A stretch of 64,000 nucleotides of DNA from Micromonospora fulviviridis (GTDB lineage Bacteria; Actinomycetota; Actinomycetes; Mycobacteriales; Micromonosporaceae): positions 62,001 through 126,000 of the forward strand of contig NZ_BMRA01000010.1 in assembly GCF_014648395.1 (NCBI RefSeq), given 5' to 3'. Within the stretch, counting starts at the first letter, position 1. Each line of letters begins with the position of its first letter. Under the pieces are notes generated by a model that searched no databases, was not told the origin of the DNA, and worked only from the letters and a program-made list of their open reading frames with translations. This document shows, one piece after another, positions 26,150 to 34,936 of the stretch. A program made the position numbers and the translations under genes.

Positions 26150-26794
26150 ATGACATCATCATTTCGCACCACACGGGCGCTGAAGGTGGCGAAGCCGCGG
26201 CGGTTGCCGAGCACGCGGCGGGCGTTGGCGGACGCTCGCCTGGCGGCGATCGACGAGGTCGCGGCGAGCACGGGTGACGATCCGGCGTCGGACAGTCTGC
26301 TGCTGCGGCTGCACACCGAGACGGCGTGCCGCCGTGGTGGGGCCCTAGCCTTGCGGCCGGTCGACCTGGACCCGGACCAGTGTCTGATCCTGCTGCGCGA
26401 GAAGGGCGAGACGGTCCGGTGGCAGCCGGTGTCGCCGACATTCATGCGGTACCTGCAACGCCACGCCGAGCAGCGGCACGCGACCGAGACGGGGCCGTTG
26501 TTCCGGTACCGCAGTGGGCAGCCGATCACCTACCGGCGCTACGACCACCTGTGTGTGCGTATCGGTGAGCGCCTGCCGTGGGTGCACGCGCAGCAGATCA
26601 GTACCCACTGGCTGCGGCACACCACGTTGACGTCGGTGGAGCGCAACTTCGGCTACGCCATCGCCCGCGCCTACGCCGGCCACTCAGGCAGCGCTGGTGA
26701 CGCCGGCACCACCGCTACTTATGTACGGGCAACCATCCATGAGGTAGCCGCAGGGCTGGCGGCACTCACCAGCGAGCCCCATCCGCTTGCATAA
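26150..26794 (+). CDS. Tyrosine recombinase catalytic domain (integrase, N-terminally truncated)
   Basis: The 214-residue product consists of only the catalytic domain of a tyrosine recombinase. All active-site residues are present in order: Arg61 (ACRRGG), Lys85 (EKGETVRW), His153 and Arg156 (HWLRHT), His178 (GHSG) and Tyr191 (ATYVRA). The core-binding SAM-like domain of about 100 residues that normally precedes it is missing. The protein may be a remnant of an integrated element or a shortened recombinase needing a partner. ATG 26150 follows an in-frame TTG at 26144 and has no obvious SD. No second attachment site is apparent. Confidence 0.82.
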   Translation: MTSSFRTTRALKVAKPRRLPSTRRALADARLAAIDEVAASTGDDPASDSLLLRLHTETACRRGGALALRPVDLDPDQCLILLREKGETVRWQPVSPTFMRYLQRHAEQRHATETGPLFRYRSGQPITYRRYDHLCVRIGERLPWVHAQQISTHWLRHTTLTSVERNFGYAIARAYAGHSGSAGDAGTTATYVRATIHEVAAGLAALTSEPHPLA

Positions 26795-26897
26795 CTGAAG
26801 CTGGAGTGGGCTCTGACGATGGTGTTGGGGCCTACTCGGGCGAGGGTATGGCTGAGCGTTGCAGCCGTGCACCGTTTGGCGCCACGGCGGACGTCGG

Positions 26898-27788
26898 TCA
26901 GCTCTGCCGATGTTGCCCCTGCGGTCCTACCAGCCGCGCCGTGACCTGCCTCAGTGGCTGGCTGTTGTTGACGCCCTTCTTCATTCTTTGCCACGCCGTT
27001 CGGGCTGGAGATCCGCCCAGCACACCGCCCAGACCCCCACCGCCGCCAGCCGCCGCCGCGCCGTTCTGAGCCAGTTGCTGAGTGGTCTGTCCGAGTTGAT
27101 GGCCGACCTGCTGGGTGGTCTGCTGCAGCGTCTGCGACAGCGGCCCATTGGGCCCCAGCGCCTCCTGCGCCGTCTGCCCGACGTGGTCGAGCGTCCGCGC
27201 TAGCGGCCCCTGCGGCCCGAGCACCTGTTGAGCTGTCTGTCCGACCTGGTTCACGGCGGTGTCCACCGTCTTGACCAGCGACTCGATGATCTGAGGGTTG
27301 CGCTCGATGGTGCGGAGGGCGCTGTCGAGAATGCCGCGGAGCTCTTCGAGCCGAACCTCGAGCATCGCCTCGGCCTCAACGCCCTTGATATCGATCTTCA
27401 CCGTGCCGAGCTGCGCCTGAACGCCCACGTCGAGTTGGAGCAGGCTACCCAGTCGGGCTCGCAGTGAGACGGAGGCGTCCAGGTCGTCGACCTCGACGTA
27501 GATCTGTTCGACCTTGGCCTGCGGGATCTGGAGGACGACGTCCGGGTCTGACATCGTCTTGCTGCTGTGCCCGCCAGCCGGCTGGGGAAGTTCGTGCTCA
27601 CCACGCTGCGGGGCGGCGGGGTAGTTGCCCGGCCGCTCGGCACCCGTTGGCCCGCCGGCGGGACCGAGGTTCTGGCCACGACCGGACACTCCCGCGCCCT
27701 CCTCGGCGTCGCGCTGTCGATCGATCTGCTCGCGCGGTTGCGCGGGCGACTCCCGTGCGCCCCTGCCCCGGCTCTCCGGTTCGGCCAT
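26898..27788 (-). CDS. Conserved hypothetical protein with tandem Gln/Thr-rich repeats
   Basis: This 296-residue protein has three parts. Residues 1-80 are disordered and charged (RGRGARESPAQPREQIDRQRD). Residues 81-175 form a conserved alpha/beta block beginning SDPDVVLQIPQAKVEQIYVEVDDL. From 180 onward is a Gln/Thr-rich tail with two near-identical 19-residue units, VGQTAQQVLGPQGPLARTL (182-200) and VGQTAQEALGPNGPLSQTL (203-221), then shorter QTTQQ repeats and a poly-Ala/Gly linker. Similar middle domains occur in other actinomycete hypotheticals without assigned function. GGAG 6 bp before ATG 27788 decides the start; an alternative is ATG at codon 79 (MSDPDV). Confidence 0.78.
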   Translation of the reverse strand: MAEPESRGRGARESPAQPREQIDRQRDAEEGAGVSGRGQNLGPAGGPTGAERPGNYPAAPQRGEHELPQPAGGHSSKTMSDPDVVLQIPQAKVEQIYVEVDDLDASVSLRARLGSLLQLDVGVQAQLGTVKIDIKGVEAEAMLEVRLEELRGILDSALRTIERNPQIIESLVKTVDTAVNQVGQTAQQVLGPQGPLARTLDHVGQTAQEALGPNGPLSQTLQQTTQQVGHQLGQTTQQLAQNGAAAAGGGGGLGGVLGGSPARTAWQRMKKGVNNSQPLRQVTARLVGPQGQHRQS

Positions 27789-28184
27789 CCCGCACTCCTC
27801 GGGCCTCGCCTCACATGCGGACCGGATGGAGCCCAACATCGGTATGTGGCTCCGATCCTCGGCCCACCCCCTCGGACCGGGTCGCGGTCTACCCGTGTGC
27901 CGAAGCATCAAACGGCTCAGCGGTGCGGCCGAGCAGACGCGGATCGGCTGCGTCTGAAAGCGAGGGGCAAGCAGCTGACTTCCTGCTCCCACCCGTGCCC
28001 GCGCGCTCACGACGAGCCAACGACGGGCGAAGCTGCGCCACCGGGTCGTTCATGGCTGTGTGCGCCCGGGGCCTGGCCGTCTATCCGGTGATCCAGGGAG
28101 TGGGCAGCGTCGGCACCTTCTTCGTGGCCGCCGCGCCGACCGGGGTGGCGAAAGACCTCCGTGCCGACACCGAGAGGGAGCACC
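27789..28184. other. 396-bp divergent promoter region
   Basis: No gene was found between the Q/T-repeat protein and the small ORF at 28,185. The GC-rich open frames in it are antisense or low quality. It should contain the promoters of both flanking units; no clear -35/-10 pair or palindrome stands out. Confidence 0.4.
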
Positions 28185-28256
28185 ATGACAACCGTCGGAG
28201 GGCTCACGACGACGCGATTGGTGCCGGTGGACGGTGACGAGCCCAGCTACCCGTGA
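28185..28256 (+). CDS. Possible 23-residue leader or small protein
   Basis: A short frame, MTTVGGLTTTRLVPVDGDEP plus SYP, follows a strong SD-like GAGGGAG with 4-bp spacing. It ends 9 bp before the next gene, and its stop region supplies that gene's SD (GAGGAA). This tight geometry suggests it is translated and coupled to the downstream membrane protein. The peptide has no membrane segment and no runs of rare or regulatory codons that would mark a classic attenuator. It may be a genuine small protein or chance. Confidence 0.45.
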   Translation: MTTVGGLTTTRLVPVDGDEPSYP

Positions 28257-28265
28257 GGAACACCG

Positions 28266-29369
28266 ATGACCCACAGCGAACAGCACCGTCCGGAGATCGT
28301 CGTCGGGCTGGTGGCGACCCCGCCGGATTACCCGGCCCGGGTCGCCGCGCGGCTCACCGCCGAGCTGGCCGGCCGGCTCGCCGAGCGGGTGGACGCGGAC
28401 GTACGGTGGATTGTTCGGGAAGGCTGGGGTGAGGTGGCGCCGCGCCGCGACGGTGGCGTTGAGGCGCTGCTCGACGACGTTGCGGAACGGCGCACCGGCG
28501 ACCGGTGGGACGTCGCAATCTGCCTGACCGACCTGCCGCTGCACACCGAGGGGGTGCCGCTGGTCGCGCAGACCTCCGGCCGGCGCCGGGTCGCGATGGT
28601 GTCCCTGCCGGCGCTGGGACTGCAGCAGCTGCGAGCAGCCCGCGCGGCCGTTCCGGATATGGTGAGCCGATTACTCACCGACGCCTCGGACCAGCGGGTG
28701 CCGCGGGCCGGCTGGGCACCGGCCGAGATGGCAAGCCGGGTTACGGCCATCCACCAGGTGGTCGGCAAGGCCGGGGAACTGGGGTACGTGGCCTCGCCGC
28801 TGATCGGCCGGGTGCGGCTGTTGGTCGGCATGGTCCGGGCCAACCGACCGGGACGGGCTCTGCTGGGCCTGTCCAAGCTGCTTGTCGGCGCCTTTGGCAC
28901 GGCCGCGTTCGCGCTCACCACGGACACCATCTGGCAGATGGGCGATGCGCTCGGCGGACTCCGGCTCGCCGTGATCATGGTACTCGGGTTGACCGCGTTG
29001 GTGGCCTGGCTGATCGTCGCGCACGACCTGTGGGAGAAGCCAGACCGGGACACACCTGCTGAGCTGGCCCGGCTGTTCAACCTGGGTACGATCCTCACCC
29101 TCACTCTGGCCACGGCGGTGTCCTACCTGGTCCTGTTCGCTGGAACGGTGCTCGTCGGGGCGCTGCTGATCGACACATCCGTGCTGGAGCAGACCTTGCA
29201 GCGACCGGTCGATTTCACCGACTACCTGACGCTCGCCTGGATCACCAGTTCGCTGGCCACCGTCGGTGGCGCGATCGGCTCCGGGCTGGAGAACGAGGAA
29301 ACGGTGCGGGCCGCCGCTTACGGCTACCATCCCGAACCCGGCGGCTGGCGGGACGAGAGGGACGGGTAG
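28266..29369 (+). CDS. Membrane protein of unknown function with soluble N-terminal domain
   Basis: The 367-residue protein has a soluble N-terminal domain of about 200 residues (EIVVGLVATPPDYPARVAARLTAELAGRL, then WDVAICLTDLPL). Four or so membrane helices follow, at about 205-225, 235-255, 275-305 and 325-345, with an acidic, Tyr-rich C-terminus. The N-terminal part looks like an alpha/beta domain, and the whole resembles actinobacterial hypotheticals of roughly this length. GAGGAA before the ATG supports the start. It is the second cistron after the 23-residue frame. Confidence 0.75.
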   Translation: MTHSEQHRPEIVVGLVATPPDYPARVAARLTAELAGRLAERVDADVRWIVREGWGEVAPRRDGGVEALLDDVAERRTGDRWDVAICLTDLPLHTEGVPLVAQTSGRRRVAMVSLPALGLQQLRAARAAVPDMVSRLLTDASDQRVPRAGWAPAEMASRVTAIHQVVGKAGELGYVASPLIGRVRLLVGMVRANRPGRALLGLSKLLVGAFGTAAFALTTDTIWQMGDALGGLRLAVIMVLGLTALVAWLIVAHDLWEKPDRDTPAELARLFNLGTILTLTLATAVSYLVLFAGTVLVGALLIDTSVLEQTLQRPVDFTDYLTLAWITSSLATVGGAIGSGLENEETVRAAAYGYHPEPGGWRDERDG

Positions 29370-29608
29370 CCCCACCGTTGGGCGCCAGTCGGTTCCTGGT
29401 CCGCCGGCGTTCGCCGGCCGGTCGCAGTGACGATGGGCTCCTTCCCGACGCCCTCTGATCCGCCCGGGCCTGGCGTGCGGTCTCCGTCAGCGGTCGATTG
29501 GCGGGGTTCAGGTGGTCCGCGGCGGGTATGCCGGCCCCACTAGTTCGCCGCCCCGGTTCGCCATGACCGGGATGCTCGGCCAGGTGTGATCGGATACGGA
29601 GGCTACCC

Positions 29609-30607
29609 GTGACTCGACTGGCAGTCCGAGAGGCAGCGAATGCCCGGCAGGAGGAGGTGCAGCGGCGGGGGCGCGGGCTCGGCTGGATGAGTCTCGGTCT
29701 GGGCGTGGCACAGCTGGCGGCGCCGGACACGGTGCGCCGGATCAGCGGCGTGGACGACTCCCCGACGTCTCGGGCGGTGGTGCCGCTCGTCGGGGCGCGG
29801 GAGCTTGTACACGCGGCCGGACTCCTGACGAGCCGGCGGAAGAGCGCCTGGGCGTGGACCCGTGTCGTGGGCGACGCGATGGACCTGACCTCGCTCGGAA
29901 TGGCCCTCGCTCACCGTGGCGGGCGCCGCCGGCGGCGGCTCCTTAATGTCACTGGCGCCGTCCTCGGGATCACGGTGCTGGATCTACTGACCGCCGTGCA
30001 AGCCACCCGGGCGAAGGAGATGGGCTCCGCGCAGGCGGTACGGGGCGCACGCAGAGGAGGACCCATGGAGCTGACCGCCACGACAACCGTTCGTAAACCC
30101 CCATCGGAGGTCTACGCGTTCTGGCGCGATCTGGGCAATCTCCCGACGTTCATGGCTCATCTCCAGGAGGTCCGCGCCACTGGTGACCGTACGAGCCATT
30201 GGTCCGCCAGCGCTCCGTTCGGCAAGAACGTCGAGTGGGACGCCGAGATCATCGACGAGGCGGCCGGCGAGAAGATCGCGTGGCGGTCGACCGGGAACGC
30301 CGACGTGCCGAACGCCGGTACGGTTCGGTTCGTGCCCGCCCCGGACGGTGTGAGCACCGAGGTGCACGTCGTCCTGACCTACGACATCCCGGGCGGCGCC
30401 GTCGGCAAGGCGGTCGCCAAGTACTTCGGCGAGGAACCGCACCAGCAGCTCGACGACGATCTGCGCCGGCTCAAGCAGGTGCTGGAGACCGGCGAGGTGG
30501 TCCGCTCCGACGGCGCCCCGTGGGGCAAGCGGGCCCGCAAGGAGTTCCCGCAGCGTCCGGCGCAACCGCTGTCGGATTCCGAGCTCGCGAAGGGAGCGGC
30601 CGCGTGA
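29609..30607 (+). CDS. SRPBCC (cyclase/dehydrase-like) protein fused to a membrane domain
   Basis: Residues 1-150 are a small hydrophobic domain with about three membrane helices (LGWMSLGLGVAQLAAP, LVGARELVHAAGLL, LLNVTGAVLGITVLDLL). From Met153 a SRPBCC/START-like ligand-binding domain begins (MELTATTTVRKPPSEVYAFWRDLGNLPTFM). A strong internal SD (AGAGGAGG) lies 4 bp before ATG 30065, so the SRPBCC half may also be made alone. GTG 29609 has GGAGG upstream. The stop overlaps the start of the dehydrogenase gene (GTGA), so the two form an operon. SRPBCC partners usually bind a hydrophobic ligand; the specific one is unknown. Confidence 0.85.
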   Translation: MTRLAVREAANARQEEVQRRGRGLGWMSLGLGVAQLAAPDTVRRISGVDDSPTSRAVVPLVGARELVHAAGLLTSRRKSAWAWTRVVGDAMDLTSLGMALAHRGGRRRRRLLNVTGAVLGITVLDLLTAVQATRAKEMGSAQAVRGARRGGPMELTATTTVRKPPSEVYAFWRDLGNLPTFMAHLQEVRATGDRTSHWSASAPFGKNVEWDAEIIDEAAGEKIAWRSTGNADVPNAGTVRFVPAPDGVSTEVHVVLTYDIPGGAVGKAVAKYFGEEPHQQLDDDLRRLKQVLETGEVVRSDGAPWGKRARKEFPQRPAQPLSDSELAKGAAA

Positions 30608-31779
30608 GGGCGAACACCTGGGCGGGCCGCAACAAGGTCAAGGTCCGTGACGTACCGGACCCGAAGATCCTGAACAAGCGCGATGCCATCGTACGGATCA
30701 CGACCACCGCGATCTGCGGCTCGGACCTGCACCTGATCGATGGGTATGTGCCCACGATGCAGGACGGCGACGTCATCGGCCACGAGTTCATGGGCGAGGT
30801 GATCGAGGTCGGCTCAGGAGTGCCCGCCGACAAGCTACGGGTCGGCGACCGGGTCGTGGTGCCGTTCCCGGTCGCCTGCGGCGCGTGCGGTGCCTGCGCC
30901 GCCGAGCTGTACTCCTGCTGCGAGAACTCCAACCCCAACGCCGGGATCGCGGAGAAGATGTTCGGTCATCCGGTCGCCGGGATCTTCGGCTATTCACACC
31001 TGACGGGCGGCTTCGCGGGCGGTCAGGCGCAGTACGCGCGGGTGCCGTTCGCCGACGTCGGTCCGTTGAAGATCGAGTCCGATCTGACCGACGAGCAGGT
31101 GCTGTTCCTCTCCGACATCCTGCCCACCGGCTATATGGGTGCCGAAATGTGCGACATCCAGTCCACCGACGTGGTGGCGGTGTGGGGCGCCGGCCCGGTC
31201 GGCCAGTTCGCCATGGACAGCGCCCGGGTGCTCGGCGCCGCGAAGGTCATCGCTATCGACAAGGAGCCGTACCGGCTGCAGATGGCGGAACGGGCGGGCT
31301 ACACGACGATCAATTTTGAGGAGGTGGACGTGCGGTCCCGGCTGCTGGACCTGACCGGTGGGCGGGGACCGGACAAGTGCATCGACGCGGTCGGCCAGGA
31401 GGCCACCCACGGCAGTGCACACGTCCACGCCTACGACCGGGTCAAGCAGGCGGTCCGCTTGGAGACCGAGCGCCCGCACGCACTGCGGCAGGCGATCCTG
31501 TCGTGCCGCAGCGGTGGCATCGTATCGGTGATCGGCGTGTATGGCGGTCTGCTGGACAAGTTCCCCTCCGGCGCGTGGATGAACCGAGCGCTGACCCTGC
31601 GTACCGGGCAATGCCACGTGCAGCGCTACATGAAGCCGCTGCTGCAGCGCATCGAACGCGGCGAGATCGATCCGACCCGGGTCATCACCCACACCCTGCC
31701 GCTCGACGAGGCAGAACGCGGCTTCGACATCTTCAAGAACAAACAGGACCACTGCGAGAAGGTCGTCCTCAAACCCTGA
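30604..31779 (+). CDS. Zinc-dependent alcohol/formaldehyde dehydrogenase family protein
   Basis: This 391-residue MDR enzyme has catalytic-zinc ligands Cys38 (ICGSDLHL) and His60-Glu61 (IGHEFMGEV), a structural-zinc loop of four to five Cys (ACGACGACAAELYSCC) and a Rossmann motif WGAGPVGQFA. It matches the glutathione-independent formaldehyde dehydrogenase-like subgroup common in actinomycetes. The start is GTG 30604, overlapping the SRPBCC stop by 4 bp. Coupling with a SRPBCC protein is frequent in these genomes and may reflect a stress or detoxification role, which is inference. A strong hairpin follows the stop. Confidence 0.9.
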   Translation: MRANTWAGRNKVKVRDVPDPKILNKRDAIVRITTTAICGSDLHLIDGYVPTMQDGDVIGHEFMGEVIEVGSGVPADKLRVGDRVVVPFPVACGACGACAAELYSCCENSNPNAGIAEKMFGHPVAGIFGYSHLTGGFAGGQAQYARVPFADVGPLKIESDLTDEQVLFLSDILPTGYMGAEMCDIQSTDVVAVWGAGPVGQFAMDSARVLGAAKVIAIDKEPYRLQMAERAGYTTINFEEVDVRSRLLDLTGGRGPDKCIDAVGQEATHGSAHVHAYDRVKQAVRLETERPHALRQAILSCRSGGIVSVIGVYGGLLDKFPSGAWMNRALTLRTGQCHVQRYMKPLLQRIERGEIDPTRVITHTLPLDEAERGFDIFKNKQDHCEKVVLKP

Positions 31780-31786
31780 CGACCAC

Positions 31787-31827
31787 CCGCATCCGGCAAC
31801 CGTGGCGTGCACGGTGGCCGGATGCGG
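31787..31827 (+). terminator. Compound hairpin terminator after dehydrogenase gene
   Basis: An 11-bp perfect stem (CCGCATCCGGC / GCCGGATGCGG) encloses a smaller hairpin (CCGT / ACGG). It begins 7 bp after the stop codon and should end the SRPBCC-dehydrogenase transcript. Confidence 0.8.
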
Positions 31828-31919
31828 CGTCTGTCGGGAGGCGCCGGTCATACTGATTCGCATTGCGGGCGGCGGGGGCCTGGGTGTTAGCCGGGGACAA
31901 CCCTGGGTAGGCACGCTCG

Positions 31920-32603
31920 GTGAGCGGGCCAGAAACGGAGCTAGGCACCCGGTCGGACACCAGCCGTGCCGTGGCGTTCAGCGACGCCATCTTCGCCATC
32001 ATCATCACGCTGCTGGTCCTGGATCTCCGGGTACCGGACGTCCCGCCCGGCCGCCTCCTGTCCGGACTGCTCAGCCAGTGGCCGGCATACGTCGCGTATC
32101 TCGCGTCCTACTCGTACGTGGCCGTCGTCTGGCTCAACCACAAGGCGGCATTCAACCGCATCCAGCAGACTGATCGCGGCCTGCACTGGATGAACCTCTT
32201 GGTGCTGTTCACCACGGCGCTGCTGCCGTTTCCGACCATCGTCGTGTCGCACGCCCTGCAGGAACACGACAACGCCGACCAGCGCGTGGCCATCGCCTTC
32301 TACGCGCTGATCGGCGCGTCGCTGTGCGCGACGTGGCTGGCGTTCTACCACTACCTGGCCCGGCACCCCGACCTGCTGAAGGAACAGGTCAAGCACGAGT
32401 TCTTCCGCGTCGAGCGGATCCGGGCCCTCGCCGGGGTCCTCCTGTACGCCCTCGCCGGGGTGCTCGGCTACCTGGTGACGCCGCTGGTCGGCCTCGCCAT
32501 CTTCCTCCTCCTGCCCGCCTTCTACGCCGTCACCAGCGCCGGCCTGTACCAGTTTCGGGTAACCCGCCGGATCAGCCACCGCCCTCCCCCACCAGCTGGC
32601 TGA
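31920..32603 (+). CDS. TMEM175-family (DUF1211) cation channel
   Basis: This 227-residue membrane protein has six predicted helices and the signature FSD motif in helix 1 (AFSDAIFAIIITLLVLDL, Phe20-Ser21-Asp22), followed by the conserved N/H residues of YVAVVWLNHKAAF. Bacterial TMEM175 proteins form tetrameric potassium-selective channels. The GTG start at 31920 lacks a clear SD, but the frame upstream has no homology. It lies alone between two terminators. Confidence 0.88.
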   Translation: MSGPETELGTRSDTSRAVAFSDAIFAIIITLLVLDLRVPDVPPGRLLSGLLSQWPAYVAYLASYSYVAVVWLNHKAAFNRIQQTDRGLHWMNLLVLFTTALLPFPTIVVSHALQEHDNADQRVAIAFYALIGASLCATWLAFYHYLARHPDLLKEQVKHEFFRVERIRALAGVLLYALAGVLGYLVTPLVGLAIFLLLPAFYAVTSAGLYQFRVTRRISHRPPPPAG

Positions 32604-32609
32604 GGGCGG
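32579..32609 (+). terminator. Hairpin overlapping the stop of the TMEM175 gene
   Basis: An 8-bp stem (CCGCCCTC / GAGGGCGG) with a 15-nt loop spans the stop codon. It probably ends transcription of the channel gene. Confidence 0.55.
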
Positions 32610-32676
32610 GCGGACCGCCGTTTCACCCCGGCGGGCGCGGGTACCCGCCGCAACCAGGTTCGAGAGGGGATCCCAG

Positions 32677-33084
32677 GTGAACTACACCGAGTTCATCCAG
32701 TCCGTGGCAGCGCGACCGAAGGTTCCGCCGGGGCAGGCGGAACCGATCACCCGGGCCACGCTCGAGACGTTGGCAGAACGGATCACTGGCGGCCAGGCGA
32801 GGGACCTCGCTTCTCAACTCCCTGAGGAGCTGCGAGGGCTGGTGGACAGGCCCACTGAAGATCCGGAACGGTTCGGGCTCGCCGAATTCTTCCAACGGGT
32901 GCAGTCACGGGCCGGGGTGGATCGCCAGGTGGCCACCGACGCAGCACGGGCGGTGCTGGATACCCTTCGTGAGTCGGCCAGCGCGAAGGAGTACGGAGAC
33001 CTGGTCGACCAGCTGCCCCAGGAGTTCTGGCAGTTGACCGGGCCGGGGACGGGACGGCTCCAGCCCCGCCGGGTCGGCACCTGA
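32677..33084 (+). CDS. DUF2267 domain protein
   Basis: This 135-residue acidic soluble protein matches the DUF2267 pattern: EFIQSVAARPKV at the N-terminus, then ATLETLAERITGGQARDLASQLPEELR and a second, related helical unit ending LVDQLPQEFWQLTG. The two halves are internal repeats of the fold. The function is unknown; these proteins are frequent in actinomycete stress-gene clusters. The GTG start follows AGGGGA with appropriate spacing. Confidence 0.88.
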   Translation: MNYTEFIQSVAARPKVPPGQAEPITRATLETLAERITGGQARDLASQLPEELRGLVDRPTEDPERFGLAEFFQRVQSRAGVDRQVATDAARAVLDTLRESASAKEYGDLVDQLPQEFWQLTGPGTGRLQPRRVGT

Positions 33085-33227
33085 CCGGGCCGGTCGGCGC
33101 CCGGCTCGACTCCGGATGTCTTGCGGTCGGCAGCTGCACGCCGCCCACCGCCGCAAGCTTCTTGCGCCCACCCACCGCCGAGCGGACGCACGGACGCAGA
33201 CGCCGTCCGCCGAACCGATCCGTGACG

Positions 33228-34070
33228 CTACAACATCTCCAGCGGTTGCGGGCCGGCCGGCGGCGGGAACGCCGTGTCGAGTGCCGCCAGGTCCTCCTCG
33301 CTCAGATGCAGGTCGCGCGCTTCCGCGTTCTCCCGGGTGTGTTCCGGGTTGGACGATCGAGGGATGGCCGCAACCCTCTCCTGCCGCAGTAGCCAGGCCA
33401 ACGCCACCTGAGCGGGCGTGGCCCCGTGTCGGGCGGCGACCTCCGCGACCTGGGGATGGCCGAGCAGTCGGCCCTGTTCGATCGGCGAGTACGCCATCAC
33501 CGGGATTCGGTGCTCGCGTAGCCACGGCAGCAGGTCGTACTCGGGACCCCGGCGGGTGAGATTGTACAGGATCTGGTTGGTCGCGCAGGAGTTCCCGCCC
33601 GCCTCGAGGAGATCCGTCATGTCGGAAAGATCGAAGTTGCTCACGCCCCACTGCCCGATGTCACCGGCGTCGACGAGTTCGGCGAACGCCTCGATCGTCT
33701 CCGCGAGTGGATGCATGCCGCGCCAGTGCAGGAGGTAGAGATCGATGTGGTCGACGCCGAGTCGTTGCAGGCTGCGGCGGCAGGCCTGCACGGTTCCTCG
33801 TCGGCTGGCGTTGGACGGCAGCACCTTGTCGACCAGAAAGACGTCGGCGCGTCGTCCGATGATCGCCTCGCCGACGAGTTCCTCGGAGGCGCCGTCGCCG
33901 TACATCTCGGCGGTGTCGATCATGGTCATGCCCAAGTCGAGCCCGGCGCGTAGGGCGGCCATCTCGTCTTGCCGCCTTCCGGCGCGCTCGCCCAGGTACC
34001 AGGTTCCCTGGCCGAGCACGGGCATGGTCTGGCCGGATGGCAGCTCGATCGCGGCGGCAGCGAGGGTCAT
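33228..34070 (-). CDS. Aldo/keto reductase
   Basis: The 280-residue NADPH-dependent reductase has the complete AKR tetrad: Asp52 and Tyr57 (MIDTAEMYGDG), Lys82 (VDKVLPS) and His115 (LYLLHWRG). The barrel ends with the cofactor-binding RSSNPEHTREN. It belongs to the 2,5-diketo-gluconate reductase-like group. ATG 34070 was chosen because homology starts MTLAAAAIELPSGQTMPVLGQGTW; the longer frame upstream is unlike protein. It is divergent from the PfpI gene with 238 bp between them. Confidence 0.92.
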   Translation of the reverse strand: MTLAAAAIELPSGQTMPVLGQGTWYLGERAGRRQDEMAALRAGLDLGMTMIDTAEMYGDGASEELVGEAIIGRRADVFLVDKVLPSNASRRGTVQACRRSLQRLGVDHIDLYLLHWRGMHPLAETIEAFAELVDAGDIGQWGVSNFDLSDMTDLLEAGGNSCATNQILYNLTRRGPEYDLLPWLREHRIPVMAYSPIEQGRLLGHPQVAEVAARHGATPAQVALAWLLRQERVAAIPRSSNPEHTRENAEARDLHLSEEDLAALDTAFPPPAGPQPLEML

Positions 34071-34308
34071 GGCGGCCTTTCGGGAGCCTGGGTAGTGGGT
34101 AGAGTGCGTTGTCCCGCTGCGACAGAAAGCAGTCTCGTAGCGCGACCTTCCTCCGCGCAGGCCCTCTGTGAGCGGCGGGCGTATAGGCGGATTGTCCGCC
34201 CTCGAGCGGCGTTCGGTGGCCTGTTTCCCGGTGCCAACACCGGGAAGGCGACCGCGAGCGAACGATGCGCCGCCGAGGGGGCGGCGCCGCGAAAGGAAGG
34301 CCGCACAA

Positions 34309-34890
34309 ATGGCGCAGAGCCAGCAGCCACTGACCGGCAGACGAGTCGCTTGCCTCGCCGCCGACGGGGTCGAGGACGTGGAGTACACCCAGTCCCGGGC
34401 CGCCGCGGAGCAGGCGGGGGCCGAGGTCCACCTGATCTCATTGAATTCCGGCGAGATCCAGTCAATGAACCAGGACATCAACCCGGCCAACCGCTATCGG
34501 GTGGACCGGACCGTGAACGAGGCCAATGCGGCCGACTACGACGCACTGCTGCTGCCGGGCGGGACCGTCGATCCCGACCGGCTCCGGATGAACCCGCAGG
34601 CGATGGACTTCGTCCGGGCGTTCTTTGAGCAACAGAAGCCGGTGGCGGCGATCTGCCACGGCCCCTGGTCGTTGGTGGAGACCGGGATGGTCAACGGGCG
34701 GACCGTCACCTCGTTCCCCAGCCTGCGCACCGACATCCGCAACGCGGGCGGGAACTGGGTGGACCAGCAGGTACAGGTTGACAACGGCCTGGTCACCAGC
34801 CGCAGCCCGAGCGACCTTCCGGCCTTCTGCGCCAAGATGGTGGAGGAGTTCGCCGAGGGCAGACACGTCCGCCAGATGGCGACGGCCTGA
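34309..34890 (+). CDS. DJ-1/PfpI-family protein (type 1 glutamine amidotransferase-like)
   Basis: The 193-residue protein has the PfpI nucleophile elbow AICHGPW with Cys116 and His117 and the supporting Glu in DGVEDVEYTQ. Members act as deglycases, chaperones or intracellular peptidases in oxidative and carbonyl stress. A GAAAGGAAGG sequence precedes ATG 34309. Its divergent partner is an aldo/keto reductase, and the pair fits a carbonyl-detoxification theme, though this is inference. Confidence 0.92.
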   Translation: MAQSQQPLTGRRVACLAADGVEDVEYTQSRAAAEQAGAEVHLISLNSGEIQSMNQDINPANRYRVDRTVNEANAADYDALLLPGGTVDPDRLRMNPQAMDFVRAFFEQQKPVAAICHGPWSLVETGMVNGRTVTSFPSLRTDIRNAGGNWVDQQVQVDNGLVTSRSPSDLPAFCAKMVEEFAEGRHVRQMATA

Positions 34891-34896
34891 CCCGGT

Positions 34897-34936
34897 GGGG
34901 CTCCAGGCCGGGAGGATCAGCCCGCCCCGGAGCCCC
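34897..34936 (+). terminator. Hairpin terminator after PfpI gene
   Basis: An 8-bp stem (GGGGCTCC / GGAGCCCC) begins 6 bp after the stop. The 24-nt loop contains further complementary segments, so the real fold may be longer. Confidence 0.6.
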
